In this document: positions 56,874-64,000 of the stretch, piece by piece
Numbering within the stretch: the stretch's first letter is position 1
Layout of the letters: every line of letters starts with the position of its first letter
Origin: a virus
Virus record (IMG/VR): IMGVR_UViG_3300017991_000009
Span: 1-64,000 of that record
DNA: 64,000 nt
Reading direction: 5' to 3' (one strand)
Program-made: the position numbers and the translations under genes
Notes under the pieces: model-generated
The model's database searches: none
Seen by the model: the letters and a program-made list of their open reading frames with translations, nothing else
What the model was told of the DNA's origin: nothing

Positions 56874-57494
56874 ATGAGTAGCAAGATCGAAGTACACAAG
56901 GTGGAACTCGTCGATGGCGAGGAACTCATGCAGATGGTGGACAAGGTGATTGCCGCGGTCACCCAGTCCAAAGGCAAACTGAAGAAGTCGCTATCCCTGC
57001 GCGGCATCTTCAAGGACCACGTCGTGGTGCGGGACGCGGAGTCCGGCAAGATGTTCCGGATGAAGATGACCCGCGACGACAAGGGCCAGGTCGCCCTGGA
57101 GGGGATGGAGGAAGTCAAGCAGGTATTTGTCCCGGTTAAGCAAAAGGCTGATGGCGCCGGTGATCATACTTGTGTTTGTGCAAGTTGTGGTTATACGGAG
57201 CAGGCGAAAATAGGTGAGGAGTGTCGGGCAAAAACGTGCCCGAAGTGCGGCGCTAAGATGACAAAGGCGCCAGCTAAGAGTGGGGATAAAGATGAGGACA
57301 AAGACAAGAAGGGTAAAACGGAAAAGTCCGATACCCCTGCTGTCACACTTGTTGCAGTTGATGGTGATGTCGTTGAGACCCCACTTAGCCCGCCTGAGAT
57401 CCTCACCCTCCTGAAGTCGGCCTCCGACGAGCAGGGCGAGATGGTCGAGGTCAAGGTCGAGAAGTCCGACAGTATGTGGGCGGGGGTTATTTAG
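56874..57494 (+). CDS. Head-region protein with inserted zinc ribbon
   Basis: A 206-residue product, ATG 56874 after CAAGGAGGTTTCT. Residues 1-90 are beta-rich (DHVVVRDAESGKMFRMKM), of a type seen beside prohead protease or scaffold genes. Residues 100-125 are a zinc ribbon (C102, C105, C122, C125), followed by a charged linker. From about 57130 to 57400 the codons turn AT-rich, so the ribbon and linker look like an insertion. Function unknown. Confidence 0.65.
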   Translation: MSSKIEVHKVELVDGEELMQMVDKVIAAVTQSKGKLKKSLSLRGIFKDHVVVRDAESGKMFRMKMTRDDKGQVALEGMEEVKQVFVPVKQKADGAGDHTCVCASCGYTEQAKIGEECRAKTCPKCGAKMTKAPAKSGDKDEDKDKKGKTEKSDTPAVTLVAVDGDVVETPLSPPEILTLLKSASDEQGEMVEVKVEKSDSMWAGVI

Positions 57495-57517
57495 CTTATC
57501 GGATTTCGATAAGCTAA
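57491..57517 (+). repeat. Stop-codon hairpin family, copy 5
   Basis: TTAGCTTATCG (57491-57501) pairs with CGATAAGCTAA (57507-57517), an 11-bp stem with a GATTT loop. TAG at 57492 is the stop of the upstream gene. Confidence 0.92.
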
Positions 57518-57536
57518 CTGCCATCAATGGAAGCCC

Positions 57537-58544
57537 GTGGTAGGTCTGAATCCCACAAACCTCACCACCGAGGAGTTGTGTGACCTGGGGAGTGCAATTG
57601 ACTCCACGTTGTGTGTCGTGCTCAAGGTCGCGCCTCGGAGGGAGTCTGAGATCATCGAAGGTCGAATTGCCTCGACCATCGGTAGAGCTTGGAAGTCCAC
57701 GGCGAATGCCGCGACCAACTCCGGCATAGCCAAACTCCTCAAGGGCCCTTTCACTGACCGGCGGATCACCTCCTTCCTGAAGTCCTTGGGTGTGAAGCTG
57801 AAGACCCCCCTCACCAAGACCCAGATCAAGGTGATAGAGAAACGGCTCCAGTCTATCTGGAGGATCGCTAAGAAGTGGGCGGCGAAGGAGGCCAAGATCT
57901 CCTTCTCCTTCTCTCACGTTGATCAGCGAGCAGTCGCCGCGATCAACAGGCACCAGGTGTTCTGGGTAGGTGACTTCTACAACGACAAGTTGTCCCGCAG
58001 GATACGGGCCGTGTCTGAGGATGTCCTCCTTCGGCGCGGCCTCTCGCATAAAGAGGCGGGGGCGGTGCTAAGGAGAACTCTTCGCAGGGAGTTCGGTATC
58101 CTCCCTGGCGGTAAGACTAGGTTCGCGCCCACCGTCCCCGCTCGCTATGCGGGAAACCCCGATCTCTACTTCCGACAGGTAGCGTCAACCGCGGCGCACC
58201 AGTCGAGGACCTTCGGCACGTTGACCGCGTTCAGCGAGGCGGGGGTAACCAGCTACCAGCTTATCAACCCGGATGACGAGCGTACCGGGCAGATCTGTCA
58301 ACAGATGAGCGGGCAGGTTTTCTCCGTACAGACGGGGGTGCGGCAGATGAATCGCATCCTTGGAGCGAAGGACCCGAAGGACGTGAAGAAGATCGCCCCG
58401 TGGTTGTCAGGTGACGACATCGAGGCGGCCCTCGCGGGTGCACGCACAGGCAGCCAGCAGGCTACGGATAGGCTTGCCGCTGCAGGTGCGATCCTTCCGC
58501 CGTTCCACGCTTTGTGCAGGACAGATATTGTGATTCCGAGCTAG
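57537..58544 (+). CDS. MuF-like head morphogenesis protein
   Basis: A 335-residue product from GTG 57537, with only a weak ribosome site (TGGAAG). The C-terminal part has the SPP1 gp7 / Mu gpF pattern: TAAHQSRTFGTLTAF, DDERTGQICQQMSGQVF and PPFHALCRTDIV. It is a minor capsid protein linked to the portal. The N-terminal 120 residues are helical. Confidence 0.85.
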   Translation: MVGLNPTNLTTEELCDLGSAIDSTLCVVLKVAPRRESEIIEGRIASTIGRAWKSTANAATNSGIAKLLKGPFTDRRITSFLKSLGVKLKTPLTKTQIKVIEKRLQSIWRIAKKWAAKEAKISFSFSHVDQRAVAAINRHQVFWVGDFYNDKLSRRIRAVSEDVLLRRGLSHKEAGAVLRRTLRREFGILPGGKTRFAPTVPARYAGNPDLYFRQVASTAAHQSRTFGTLTAFSEAGVTSYQLINPDDERTGQICQQMSGQVFSVQTGVRQMNRILGAKDPKDVKKIAPWLSGDDIEAALAGARTGSQQATDRLAAAGAILPPFHALCRTDIVIPS

Positions 58545-58546
58545 TC

Positions 58547-58888
58547 ATGAAGAAGCGGACTACGATACAAACTCTCATCTTTGACAAGGCAAAGTTTCCT
58601 ACGAGGGACTCGGTACGTAAGTGGATCAAGGCTCATGGATTTCACATCATGCGCCAAAAGGAGAAAGTGACGAAGCCGGGTATTGACGAAACCGCTGGTA
58701 GCTTTAGAGTGCGCCAGAGGGCGCCTAGTGATTTCGTGCGAGGGTCGTTCAGAACGATTAATATTACTGATGGAGTGAAAGCTGTTATCGGAAGGCTGAA
58801 GTCTAGCGTGAAGAAAACGGGCGTAGTACTTGAAGTAAAAGGCCCCTATGACTTGCTGGATATATTGGAGGAGTTATGTGGCGATTAG
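58547..58888 (+). CDS. Small conserved phage head-region protein
   Basis: A 113-residue product, ATG 58547 with no clear ribosome site. FDKAKFPTRDSVRKWIKAHGF, SFRVRQRAPSDF and SFRTINITDGVKAV make a pattern that recurs in phage head operons. AT-rich codons compared with neighbours. Overlaps the QueD start by 13 bp. Confidence 0.6.
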   Translation: MKKRTTIQTLIFDKAKFPTRDSVRKWIKAHGFHIMRQKEKVTKPGIDETAGSFRVRQRAPSDFVRGSFRTINITDGVKAVIGRLKSSVKKTGVVLEVKGPYDLLDILEELCGD

Positions 58889-59241
58889 AGAAAGCGTTCA
58901 AATTTGAGGCAGCACATTCCCTGCCTTATCACCGTGGTAAGTGTAAGCGGGTACACGGCCACTCTTGGCATGGGAAGGTAGTCCTTGAGCGTAACGATCT
59001 TACCGAGGATGGCCCCGAGGCGGGAATGGTCACTGACTTTGGGAAGGTAAAGGAGGTGATTGACCAGGTGTTAGACCAGTACCTCGATCACCTGTTCCTC
59101 AACGAATCTACTGGGATGCGCAACCCCACCTCGGAGCTACTTGCGAAGTGGCTCTACGATCACTTGAAGGTTCGCCTGCCGTACCTCGCGGCGATCGTCA
59201 TCCAGGAGACGGACTCGAGCACCTGCGAGTACCGACCGTAG
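58876..59241 (+). CDS. queD: 6-carboxytetrahydropterin synthase (QueD)
   Basis: A 121-residue product, ATG 58876 behind GGAGGAGTT. Zinc ligands H14, H27 and H29 (AAHSL, CKRVHGHSW) and catalytic C23 are present, as is the late ETDSSTCEY strand. It converts dihydroneopterin triphosphate from FolE to 6-carboxytetrahydropterin, the second step to preQ0. The next genes supply QueE and FolE. Confidence 0.9.
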   Translation: MWRLEKAFKFEAAHSLPYHRGKCKRVHGHSWHGKVVLERNDLTEDGPEAGMVTDFGKVKEVIDQVLDQYLDHLFLNESTGMRNPTSELLAKWLYDHLKVRLPYLAAIVIQETDSSTCEYRP

Positions 59242-59244
59242 GCG

Positions 59245-59847
59245 ATGCTGGGGAAGAGGTACATAGTCAAGGAGATCTTCTACTCCCTACAGGGAGAGGG
59301 GATGCGTGCAGGCGAGGCTAGTGTTTTTGTCCGCTTCGCTGGTTGTAACCTTAACTGTAGGAAGGAGACGCATGGTTTCGACTGTGACACCGACTTCAAG
59401 GGCGGTGTGAAACTGACCGCGGAAGGGGTACTCGAGGCAATCAAGAACGTCAACGAGCACTGTCGCTGGATCGTGCTGACCGGCGGGGAGCCCGCCGTGC
59501 AGTTGGATTCGGCACTCGTTTCTGTTCTGAAGGCCGCTGGCTATAGCCTGGCGATCGAAACCAATGGTACAAAGGCCTTGCCCGAGGGGCTTGACTGGAT
59601 ATCAGTTTCGCCGAAGCCCGGTACCTGCCTGGAGCAAACGAGAGCGATGGAGGTGAAATATGTCCTACGTGCTGGTGACCTTTTGCCTACGCGGTCAGAG
59701 ATTAAGGCCGCTTACTATCTATTGAGCCCCGCCTTTGAGGGAAACACTCTGCCCCAGGATAACCTGCGGCACTGCATCAACCTCTGCCTGGGTAACCCCA
59801 AGTGGATCCTTTCTGTCCAACTACACAAGCTAATAGGTGTGAGATGA
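59245..59847 (+). CDS. queE: 7-carboxy-7-deazaguanine synthase (QueE), radical SAM
   Basis: A 200-residue product, ATG 59245. Blocks YSLQGEG, FVRFAGCNLNC, FDCDTDF, VLTGGEP, ETNGT and VSPKPG are those of QueE. The cluster Cys spacing is C34-x3-C38-x8-C47, longer than CxxxCxxC, which fits the group with an inserted loop before FxCDT. It makes CDG from carboxytetrahydropterin. Its stop overlaps the FolE start. Confidence 0.9.
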   Translation: MLGKRYIVKEIFYSLQGEGMRAGEASVFVRFAGCNLNCRKETHGFDCDTDFKGGVKLTAEGVLEAIKNVNEHCRWIVLTGGEPAVQLDSALVSVLKAAGYSLAIETNGTKALPEGLDWISVSPKPGTCLEQTRAMEVKYVLRAGDLLPTRSEIKAAYYLLSPAFEGNTLPQDNLRHCINLCLGNPKWILSVQLHKLIGVR

Positions 59848-60401
59848 GTGAAGATCTAGTACGAGAGATGATTCTAGCGATTGGTGACGACCCCGACCGA
59901 GAAGGTCTGAAGGAAACACCCAAGCGGGTGGTGAAGTCGTGGGCTGAGTTGTACTCAGGCTACAACGCGGATGCGGCTGAGTACTGCAAGGTGTTCTCCG
60001 CGACCTATGATCAAGTAGTGGTGTTCAAGGACATCGACTACTTTTCAATGTGCGAACACCACATGCTGCCTTTCTTCGGGAAGGTGTATATCGCCTACTT
60101 GCCTGCAACCAACGGCAAGCAGGGGGCCAAGGTGATCGGGGCGTCTAAGATGGCCCGAATCGTGAACGTGTTTGCACGCAGGTTGCAGATACAGGAGCAG
60201 ATGACTCAACAGGTCGCGGAAGCGATCCAGGAGATGATTCACCCGAGGGGGTTGGCAGTCATCGTGGATGGGATGCACCTTTGCATGATGGCAAGAGGCG
60301 TGAGTCAGCAACACGCCACGATGCGAACCAGTGCCATGTGGGGCCTCTATCGAGAGGACCACAGGGCGCAGGCTGAAGCCCTTCGGTTGATGGGGTTTTA
60401 G
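59844..60401 (+). CDS. folE: GTP cyclohydrolase I (FolE)
   Basis: A 185-residue product; ATG 59844 is coupled to QueE. Zinc residues C70, H73 (CEHHMLPFFGK) and C147 (CMMARG) are present, with GASKMARIVNVFARRLQIQE and the HPRG block. It feeds GTP to the preQ0 pathway. A phage copy bypasses the host folate enzyme and its regulation. Confidence 0.92.
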   Translation: MSEDLVREMILAIGDDPDREGLKETPKRVVKSWAELYSGYNADAAEYCKVFSATYDQVVVFKDIDYFSMCEHHMLPFFGKVYIAYLPATNGKQGAKVIGASKMARIVNVFARRLQIQEQMTQQVAEAIQEMIHPRGLAVIVDGMHLCMMARGVSQQHATMRTSAMWGLYREDHRAQAEALRLMGF

Positions 60402-60402
60402 G

Positions 60403-61146
60403 ATGCCAAAGATCATCCTTGCCCCGCACCTAGATGACGAGGTGATCGGCTGCTACTCCATCCTCGGAGAAGTGGACCGAATCGTGTACTTCACAAGCGA
60501 CTATCGTGAAGAGAACCTGCCCGATGATCGCTACGAGAAGTTCAAGGGCACACTGCCCCACGGCATTGCTGAGGCCGACACGGTATTCCTCCCAAGCAGG
60601 TTCGACCACCATCCCTTTCACCGATATGTCCGCAACGTCGGGCTCGGGCTTCCTGGGATCAAGTGGTTCTATAGCGTTGAAATGAACGTACCGTGGTTAG
60701 AAGAGGAAGCGGACCCTGACGGGAAGTGGGCCATGATGGAACGGCTTTACCCGCAGGAGGTACCACGGCTCGTTGATCATAAGTATCGGCTGTTCAAGAG
60801 TATCAAGCCGTTCGACGAAGTGATCCGGGCTAGCGTGAAGATCGTCATTGAAAGGTGGCACCGCTGGCCCGCTGCACCGGAGAAGGTCGCGTTCTTGCGC
60901 AACCTCCACCGCCACTTGTTCCACGTCAACGTGCGCGTTCAGCAGTTCCAAGACGACCGCGACCTTGAATACTTCCTGTTGAGGGAAGAGGTGGGAGAGA
61001 TTGTCAACGGGTTCAAGTGGGAAGAACGCACCAGTTGTGAAATGCTAGCCCTTAGCGTAAAGCGAACATTGGAAATGAGGTACCTCGACCGAATGGTTCA
61101 GGTATCAGTCTATGAGGACAACGAAAACGGATGCGAGGTGGAGTGA
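60403..61146 (+). CDS. PIG-L-type deacetylase / QueD-like fold fusion
   Basis: A 247-residue product. Residues 1-80 carry the PIG-L zinc motif PHLDDE (8-13) and a candidate third ligand in FDHHPFHR. Residues 165-247 (LHRHLFHVNVRVQQFQDDRD, TSCEMLALSVKRTLE, VQVSVYEDNENG) follow the strand and helix order of the QueD/T-fold family but lack the Cys-x3-HGH site. The C-terminal domain may bind a pteridine- or deazaguanine-like substrate for the N-terminal hydrolase. I do not know this fusion. Confidence 0.65.
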   Translation: MPKIILAPHLDDEVIGCYSILGEVDRIVYFTSDYREENLPDDRYEKFKGTLPHGIAEADTVFLPSRFDHHPFHRYVRNVGLGLPGIKWFYSVEMNVPWLEEEADPDGKWAMMERLYPQEVPRLVDHKYRLFKSIKPFDEVIRASVKIVIERWHRWPAAPEKVAFLRNLHRHLFHVNVRVQQFQDDRDLEYFLLREEVGEIVNGFKWEERTSCEMLALSVKRTLEMRYLDRMVQVSVYEDNENGCEVE

Positions 61147-61880
61147 TGAAACACGTAGGCGAAAACAAACACGTAGGCGAAAACATCGTCGATATAGCCA
61201 ATGAGGGCCGCAAGCTCAACCTGTTTCAGGTTGAGGTAACCAACATATGCAACGGCAAGTGTGAATACTGCCCACAGTCGACAATGAAACGAAAGGCGGG
61301 GTATATCTCGCCTATGGTGTACCGCTCGGCGCTTCACGCAATGGAGAACGACGCCTTCCACCTGCATGGGCACGGGGAAACCTTGATGCACAAGCAGGTG
61401 GTTGAGATGGTGGACCTTGCCACCAGCTTGGGTAAGGAGGTCGGGTTTTCAACCAACGGCTCCCTTCTCACGCAGGAGAAACTCGATGCGTTGGCCCAGG
61501 CCGGGTTGAAGTGGCTCCGTCTGCACGTCGGCCCGTTCGGTGTGCGGCTCAACCAGTTCAAGGTACCCGAAGGCTTGATCGCCACCGAGCACCGGGTGGG
61601 CGATAACGGTCCCGAGGAGGTTGAGGACAAAGGGATGACTTCGTGGGGTGGTTGGGTGGATGGTGTCGAGGAAACAGGAGGGGCTGACCGCTGCTCCTTT
61701 TTAGGGTACCCCAACGGCAAGGAGTGGCGGTGCTTGCTCTACGACGGAACGGTAACTTTGTGTTGCGTTGACTACGAAGGTGGTGCTACACAAAGTGACA
61801 TCTGTAGCAAGTGCCGTGGGTTTGTTTTCAGGAGCCCTCGCGATTGGGGAAACTATGACGGCGAAGGCTGGGAATTCTAG
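61146..61880 (+). CDS. Radical SAM enzyme with C-terminal Cys cluster
   Basis: A 244-residue product; ATG 61146 is coupled to the previous stop. Cluster motif C35-x3-C39-x2-C42 (CNGKCEYC), HGHGETLMHK and STNGSLL follow the MoaA/SPASM-type order. Further Cys near the end (CLLYDGTVTLCC, CSKCRGF) would hold an auxiliary cluster. It could carry out a further chemical step on the modified base. The N-terminus has an exact tandem duplication (KHVGEN twice). Confidence 0.8.
   Translation: MKHVGENKHVGENIVDIANEGRKLNLFQVEVTNICNGKCEYCPQSTMKRKAGYISPMVYRSALHAMENDAFHLHGHGETLMHKQVVEMVDLATSLGKEVGFSTNGSLLTQEKLDALAQAGLKWLRLHVGPFGVRLNQFKVPEGLIATEHRVGDNGPEEVEDKGMTSWGGWVDGVEETGGADRCSFLGYPNGKEWRCLLYDGTVTLCCVDYEGGATQSDICSKCRGFVFRSPRDWGNYDGEGWEF
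61149..61184 (+). repeat. 18-bp tandem duplication
   Basis: AAACACGTAGGCGAAAAC is present twice in a row at 61149-61166 and 61167-61184, adding six codons to the radical SAM protein right after its start. Probably a recent slippage event. Confidence 0.95.
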
Positions 61881-61889
61881 GAGCGAATC

Positions 61890-62330
61890 ATGAATACGAA
61901 AGTGCAAGCGGCAAAGCATGTGATTGCGGACGCGATAGCGAAACACGATCACCGAATCTACGTGGCGTACTCAGGCGGCAAGGACAGCCAGGCTCTCCTG
62001 CGGTTGGTGCGCTCGGTCAACCCCCACGCCCTGGTCGTGCACAATGGCTACGAGGGTGAATCGGTCGAAGACGAGTTCGGCATCTTGAAGGTCAAGCCCC
62101 CCAAGGCAGAGACCGTGCCGAAGTTCATGGAGGCGGTTGACCTTGGTGCGCAGTTCGATGCAACGCGCCGCGCCGAGAACAAGCTGGTGTGTATCGACGG
62201 CAAGGAGATCCACCGCAGCAACATGACCGGCCCCTACACCGCAAAAGGTTACTTCGGGCTGGAAGTCTACTTCCCTCTCTGGGACTGGTCAGACGAGGAA
62301 GTGCTGACCTTCTTGGAGGTGAGCGAATGA
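61890..62330 (+). CDS. PP-loop ATPase, PAPS-reductase-like
   Basis: A 146-residue product. SGGKDS at 28-33 (VAYSGGKDSQALL) is the PP-loop; FPLWDWSDEEVLTFLE near the end is typical of the PAPS reductase/DndC family. Shorter than full PAPS reductases. QueC, which turns CDG into preQ0, is also a PP-loop enzyme, but QueC zinc Cys are not seen, so an amide-forming or sulphur-transfer role is possible. Confidence 0.7.
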   Translation: MNTKVQAAKHVIADAIAKHDHRIYVAYSGGKDSQALLRLVRSVNPHALVVHNGYEGESVEDEFGILKVKPPKAETVPKFMEAVDLGAQFDATRRAENKLVCIDGKEIHRSNMTGPYTAKGYFGLEVYFPLWDWSDEEVLTFLEVSE

Positions 62331-62857
62331 AGGTTGACCGCTGCCACTACAGTTATGACGGCGAGGGAGATCTAATCGGTACCAAGACCTTCTTTTGTCA
62401 CTACCCAGGTGAGACCTCAATCGAGCAGTTTGACTTGAGCAAGGTAGGGGCGGTCTTTGTCAATACGGACACCCTTGACGAGACCCTTGGAGGGTGGATC
62501 GACCGTTGCGGTAAGATAGTGACGGTTGAGGTAGACGGGGAGGTGTTGAACACGACGCCCGCCGTAACCATCGACCTTGATGGTGCGAGGCTGTTCGTTG
62601 TCGTGGATCGCTTTTTCCCGCACCTCGTCAACTTCACTGGGTTCGTAAAGGTTAGAGTAATGGCCGAAGCTAACCTCCCTGAGTGCTTGAGGCTGGCAAA
62701 TACCTACGCGATGCAAGGGCGGCAAGTCCTCCTGATGCCCGAGTTTACTGACATCGGGCACAAGGAGGTAGGTGAGGTCATGATGGGGATCTACGATGAG
62801 GTCCACCCGCTGGTGCGGGTCATGCCTCCAGTTCAGTTCCTCTTGGGGGTGAAGTGA
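62327..62857 (+). CDS. Unknown protein, possibly QueE-like without the iron-sulphur site
   Basis: A 176-residue product in the ATGA-coupled chain. The end (HPLVRVMPPVQFLLGVK) and the alternating strands and helices recall the C-terminal half of QueE (WILSVQLHKLIGVR), but no Cys motif is present. It may be a partner subunit or a divergent barrel. Low certainty about its role. Confidence 0.5.
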   Translation: MKVDRCHYSYDGEGDLIGTKTFFCHYPGETSIEQFDLSKVGAVFVNTDTLDETLGGWIDRCGKIVTVEVDGEVLNTTPAVTIDLDGARLFVVVDRFFPHLVNFTGFVKVRVMAEANLPECLRLANTYAMQGRQVLLMPEFTDIGHKEVGEVMMGIYDEVHPLVRVMPPVQFLLGVK

Positions 62858-63924
62858 TGCTCTACTATCTGCCTATCGAACCGCTTGAGGAGAGGTACAC
62901 CGAGCAGTGGTATCGGTGGTTCCCGGAAGAGTTCAAGCGGCAAGGGATTCGCTACCAGACTATCGACGGGGAGACCCTCGTTGATGAGGTTCAGGTAGGG
63001 ACGTTTCTGGACGTGAACTCAACGCTCTATTACAAGGCAGAGCAACTCAGGCGTGTCGCCAAACTCTTTCACCATGGGTTGATCGAGAGTGGTGACAAGT
63101 TCTTTGTGGCGGATGTCGAGTTTTGGGGTATCGAAAGTATCAGGTACCTCGCCACCCTCAACAAGGTGGACGTGGGGATCCTCGGGTTCTGTCACGCAGG
63201 GAGTTACACGGTTGAGGATTTCATGGAACCGTGCGCACCCTTCGCTCACCACTACGAGACCGCTTGGGGATCGGTCTTTGATATGATCTTCGTTGGGAGC
63301 GAGTACCATAAGCGTATGCTGGTGGAAAAGCGGAAGCTGCCCGCTGACAAGCTCATGGTTACCGGCAACCCCTACGATGCGTCAGAAGTGCCTAAGCTGA
63401 ACCTCCCTGTGAACCACACACGGGTCATCCTCACCAATCGCCCTGACCCTGAGAAACGTCCCGAGGTCACACTGAAGGTTTTCGCTCAACTTAAGAAACA
63501 ACACCCCTCTTGGGACTTTCTGGTGACCACTGGCCGCAAACAGTGGGGCTCGGGTGCCGTTAGAAACACCGCCCTTGCCCTGCGGGACCAGGGTGTGATC
63601 ACCATTCACGAAGGTATCTCAAAAGGCGAGTACCTCGAACTGCTAGCAAGTAGCCGCGTCATGACAGGGAACACCATTGAGGAGAACTTCGGGTATTGCG
63701 TCCTGGAGGCCCTTTTGGTTGACACCATCCCTGTTGTGCCGAACGACTTTAGCCACCCTGAACTACTCCAGAATGACGAAAGGTGCCTCTTTGACACTAC
63801 AGGTCGTCAGATGACCTTGATCGAACGTGCAATAGAGGATCCTTTTTCCGTTCTAGGGTATAGTAAGCGGTACGAGGATTCGCTTGCGGCGATAGTGCTA
63901 AGTATCAAGGAGGGCCGACCATGA
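62857..63924 (+). CDS. GT-B glycosyltransferase-like protein
   Basis: A 355-residue product; ATG 62857 is coupled (TGATG). N-terminal Rossmann-like part to about 160, then VILTNRPDPEKRPEVTL, WDFLVTTGRK, the IHEGISKGEYLELLASS loop and ENFGYCVLEALLVDTIPVV with the EXxGxxxxEA-like nucleotide-sugar site. This is the GT4/GT1 pattern. In a modification cassette it may glycosylate DNA or the modified base; a surface glycan role is the alternative. Confidence 0.75.
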   Translation: MLYYLPIEPLEERYTEQWYRWFPEEFKRQGIRYQTIDGETLVDEVQVGTFLDVNSTLYYKAEQLRRVAKLFHHGLIESGDKFFVADVEFWGIESIRYLATLNKVDVGILGFCHAGSYTVEDFMEPCAPFAHHYETAWGSVFDMIFVGSEYHKRMLVEKRKLPADKLMVTGNPYDASEVPKLNLPVNHTRVILTNRPDPEKRPEVTLKVFAQLKKQHPSWDFLVTTGRKQWGSGAVRNTALALRDQGVITIHEGISKGEYLELLASSRVMTGNTIEENFGYCVLEALLVDTIPVVPNDFSHPELLQNDERCLFDTTGRQMTLIERAIEDPFSVLGYSKRYEDSLAAIVLSIKEGRP

Positions 63925-64000
63925 AGTTTTATTTCGTAGCAGGAGCTAACGACTCCGTGAACGTACTGTTGGACGAAAAGGTCCGGTCTATCCTCGTGTC
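63921..64000 (+). CDS. 3' partial gene at window end
   Basis: ATG 63921 overlaps the glycosyltransferase stop. The visible product starts MKFYFVAGANDSVN and VRSILVS. Too short to classify. Next in a modification cassette, a base-exchange enzyme of the TGT/DpdA type would be expected somewhere; this fragment neither proves nor excludes that. Confidence 0.5.
   Translation, partial: MKFYFVAGANDSVNVLLDEKVRSILV

Noticed and set aside
61890-62330. Naming the PP-loop gene queC
   Set aside because: The PP-loop and C-terminal block match PAPS-reductase-like proteins, and the QueC zinc Cys cluster is absent.

Overview
The window is a stretch of a tailed double-stranded DNA phage genome (Caudoviricetes), about 57% G+C by eye. 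It is densely packed: many starts overlap the preceding stop (ATGA, TGATG), and every gene except one small repressor reads on the + strand. Diagnostic genes are a large terminase, a portal, a MuF-type head protein, a gpI-like baseplate protein, tail fibre proteins and an endolysin. An amidase endolysin, an RlpA-like protein and Rz-like membrane/coiled-coil proteins suggest a diderm host, but the host cannot be named from this sequence.

Layout. 1-9.3 kb: tail, baseplate and fibre genes. 9.3-11.2 kb: four membrane or exported proteins, probably the lysis cassette, two of them overlapping out of frame. 11.2-15.3 kb: an SF2 helicase with a long acidic linker and a histone-H1-like tail, then a primase-helicase. 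15.3-16.1 kb: an untranslated region that reads as a chain of hairpins. 16.1-22.2 kb: an operon with a MoxR-type AAA+ ATPase, a lysine-tailed protein of unknown function and a von Willebrand A (VWA) protein. 22.2-23.8 kb: two small genes between an AT-rich island and a structured non-coding segment. 23.8-38.4 kb: replication and recombination (UDG-like/family A DNA polymerase, SSB, 5'-3' exonuclease, RecA-like, SbcD, SbcC, ParB-methyltransferase, RuvC-like). 38.4-47.5 kb: KH protein, endolysin, SpeD-like protein, RlpA-like protein, metzincin protease, a ribbon-helix-helix (RHH) regulator, a truncated methyltransferase-like protein and a sigma-region-4 protein. 47.5-52.7 kb: many small accessory genes plus the one minus-strand RHH repressor. 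52.6-58.9 kb: packaging and head genes. 58.9-64 kb: FolE, QueD and QueE with further modification genes (PIG-L/T-fold fusion, radical SAM, PP-loop ATPase, glycosyltransferase), which points to 7-deazaguanine-type DNA modification.

The most unusual signal is in the non-coding DNA. Six genes of the MoxR-VWA operon are each preceded by an intercistronic element with one shared architecture. It has an outer TTGTTG/CAACAA stem, one or two arms whose sequences are unrelated but whose pairing is kept, a GGAGC-N6-GCTCC arm, and then a GAGGTGAC-type ribosome binding site. This looks like a repeated structured RNA of a kind I do not recognise. Three other dispersed families accompany it: a stop-codon hairpin (five copies), a GTAWAKACA motif clustered around an RHH gene (about 17 copies in 2 kb), and a TGCAGT/ACTGCA inverted repeat at three control points, one of them the promoter region of the tandem-RHH repressor.

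How the parts work together, as inference: the repressors and leaders appear to time expression of an early/middle replication block; the polymerase, primase-helicase, SSB, RecA-like and SbcCD proteins copy and recombine the DNA; the Que cassette and the ParB-methyltransferase probably modify it; terminase, portal and tail proteins build the virion; and the amidase and membrane proteins release it. No searches or folding runs were possible, so family assignments rest on motifs read by eye.
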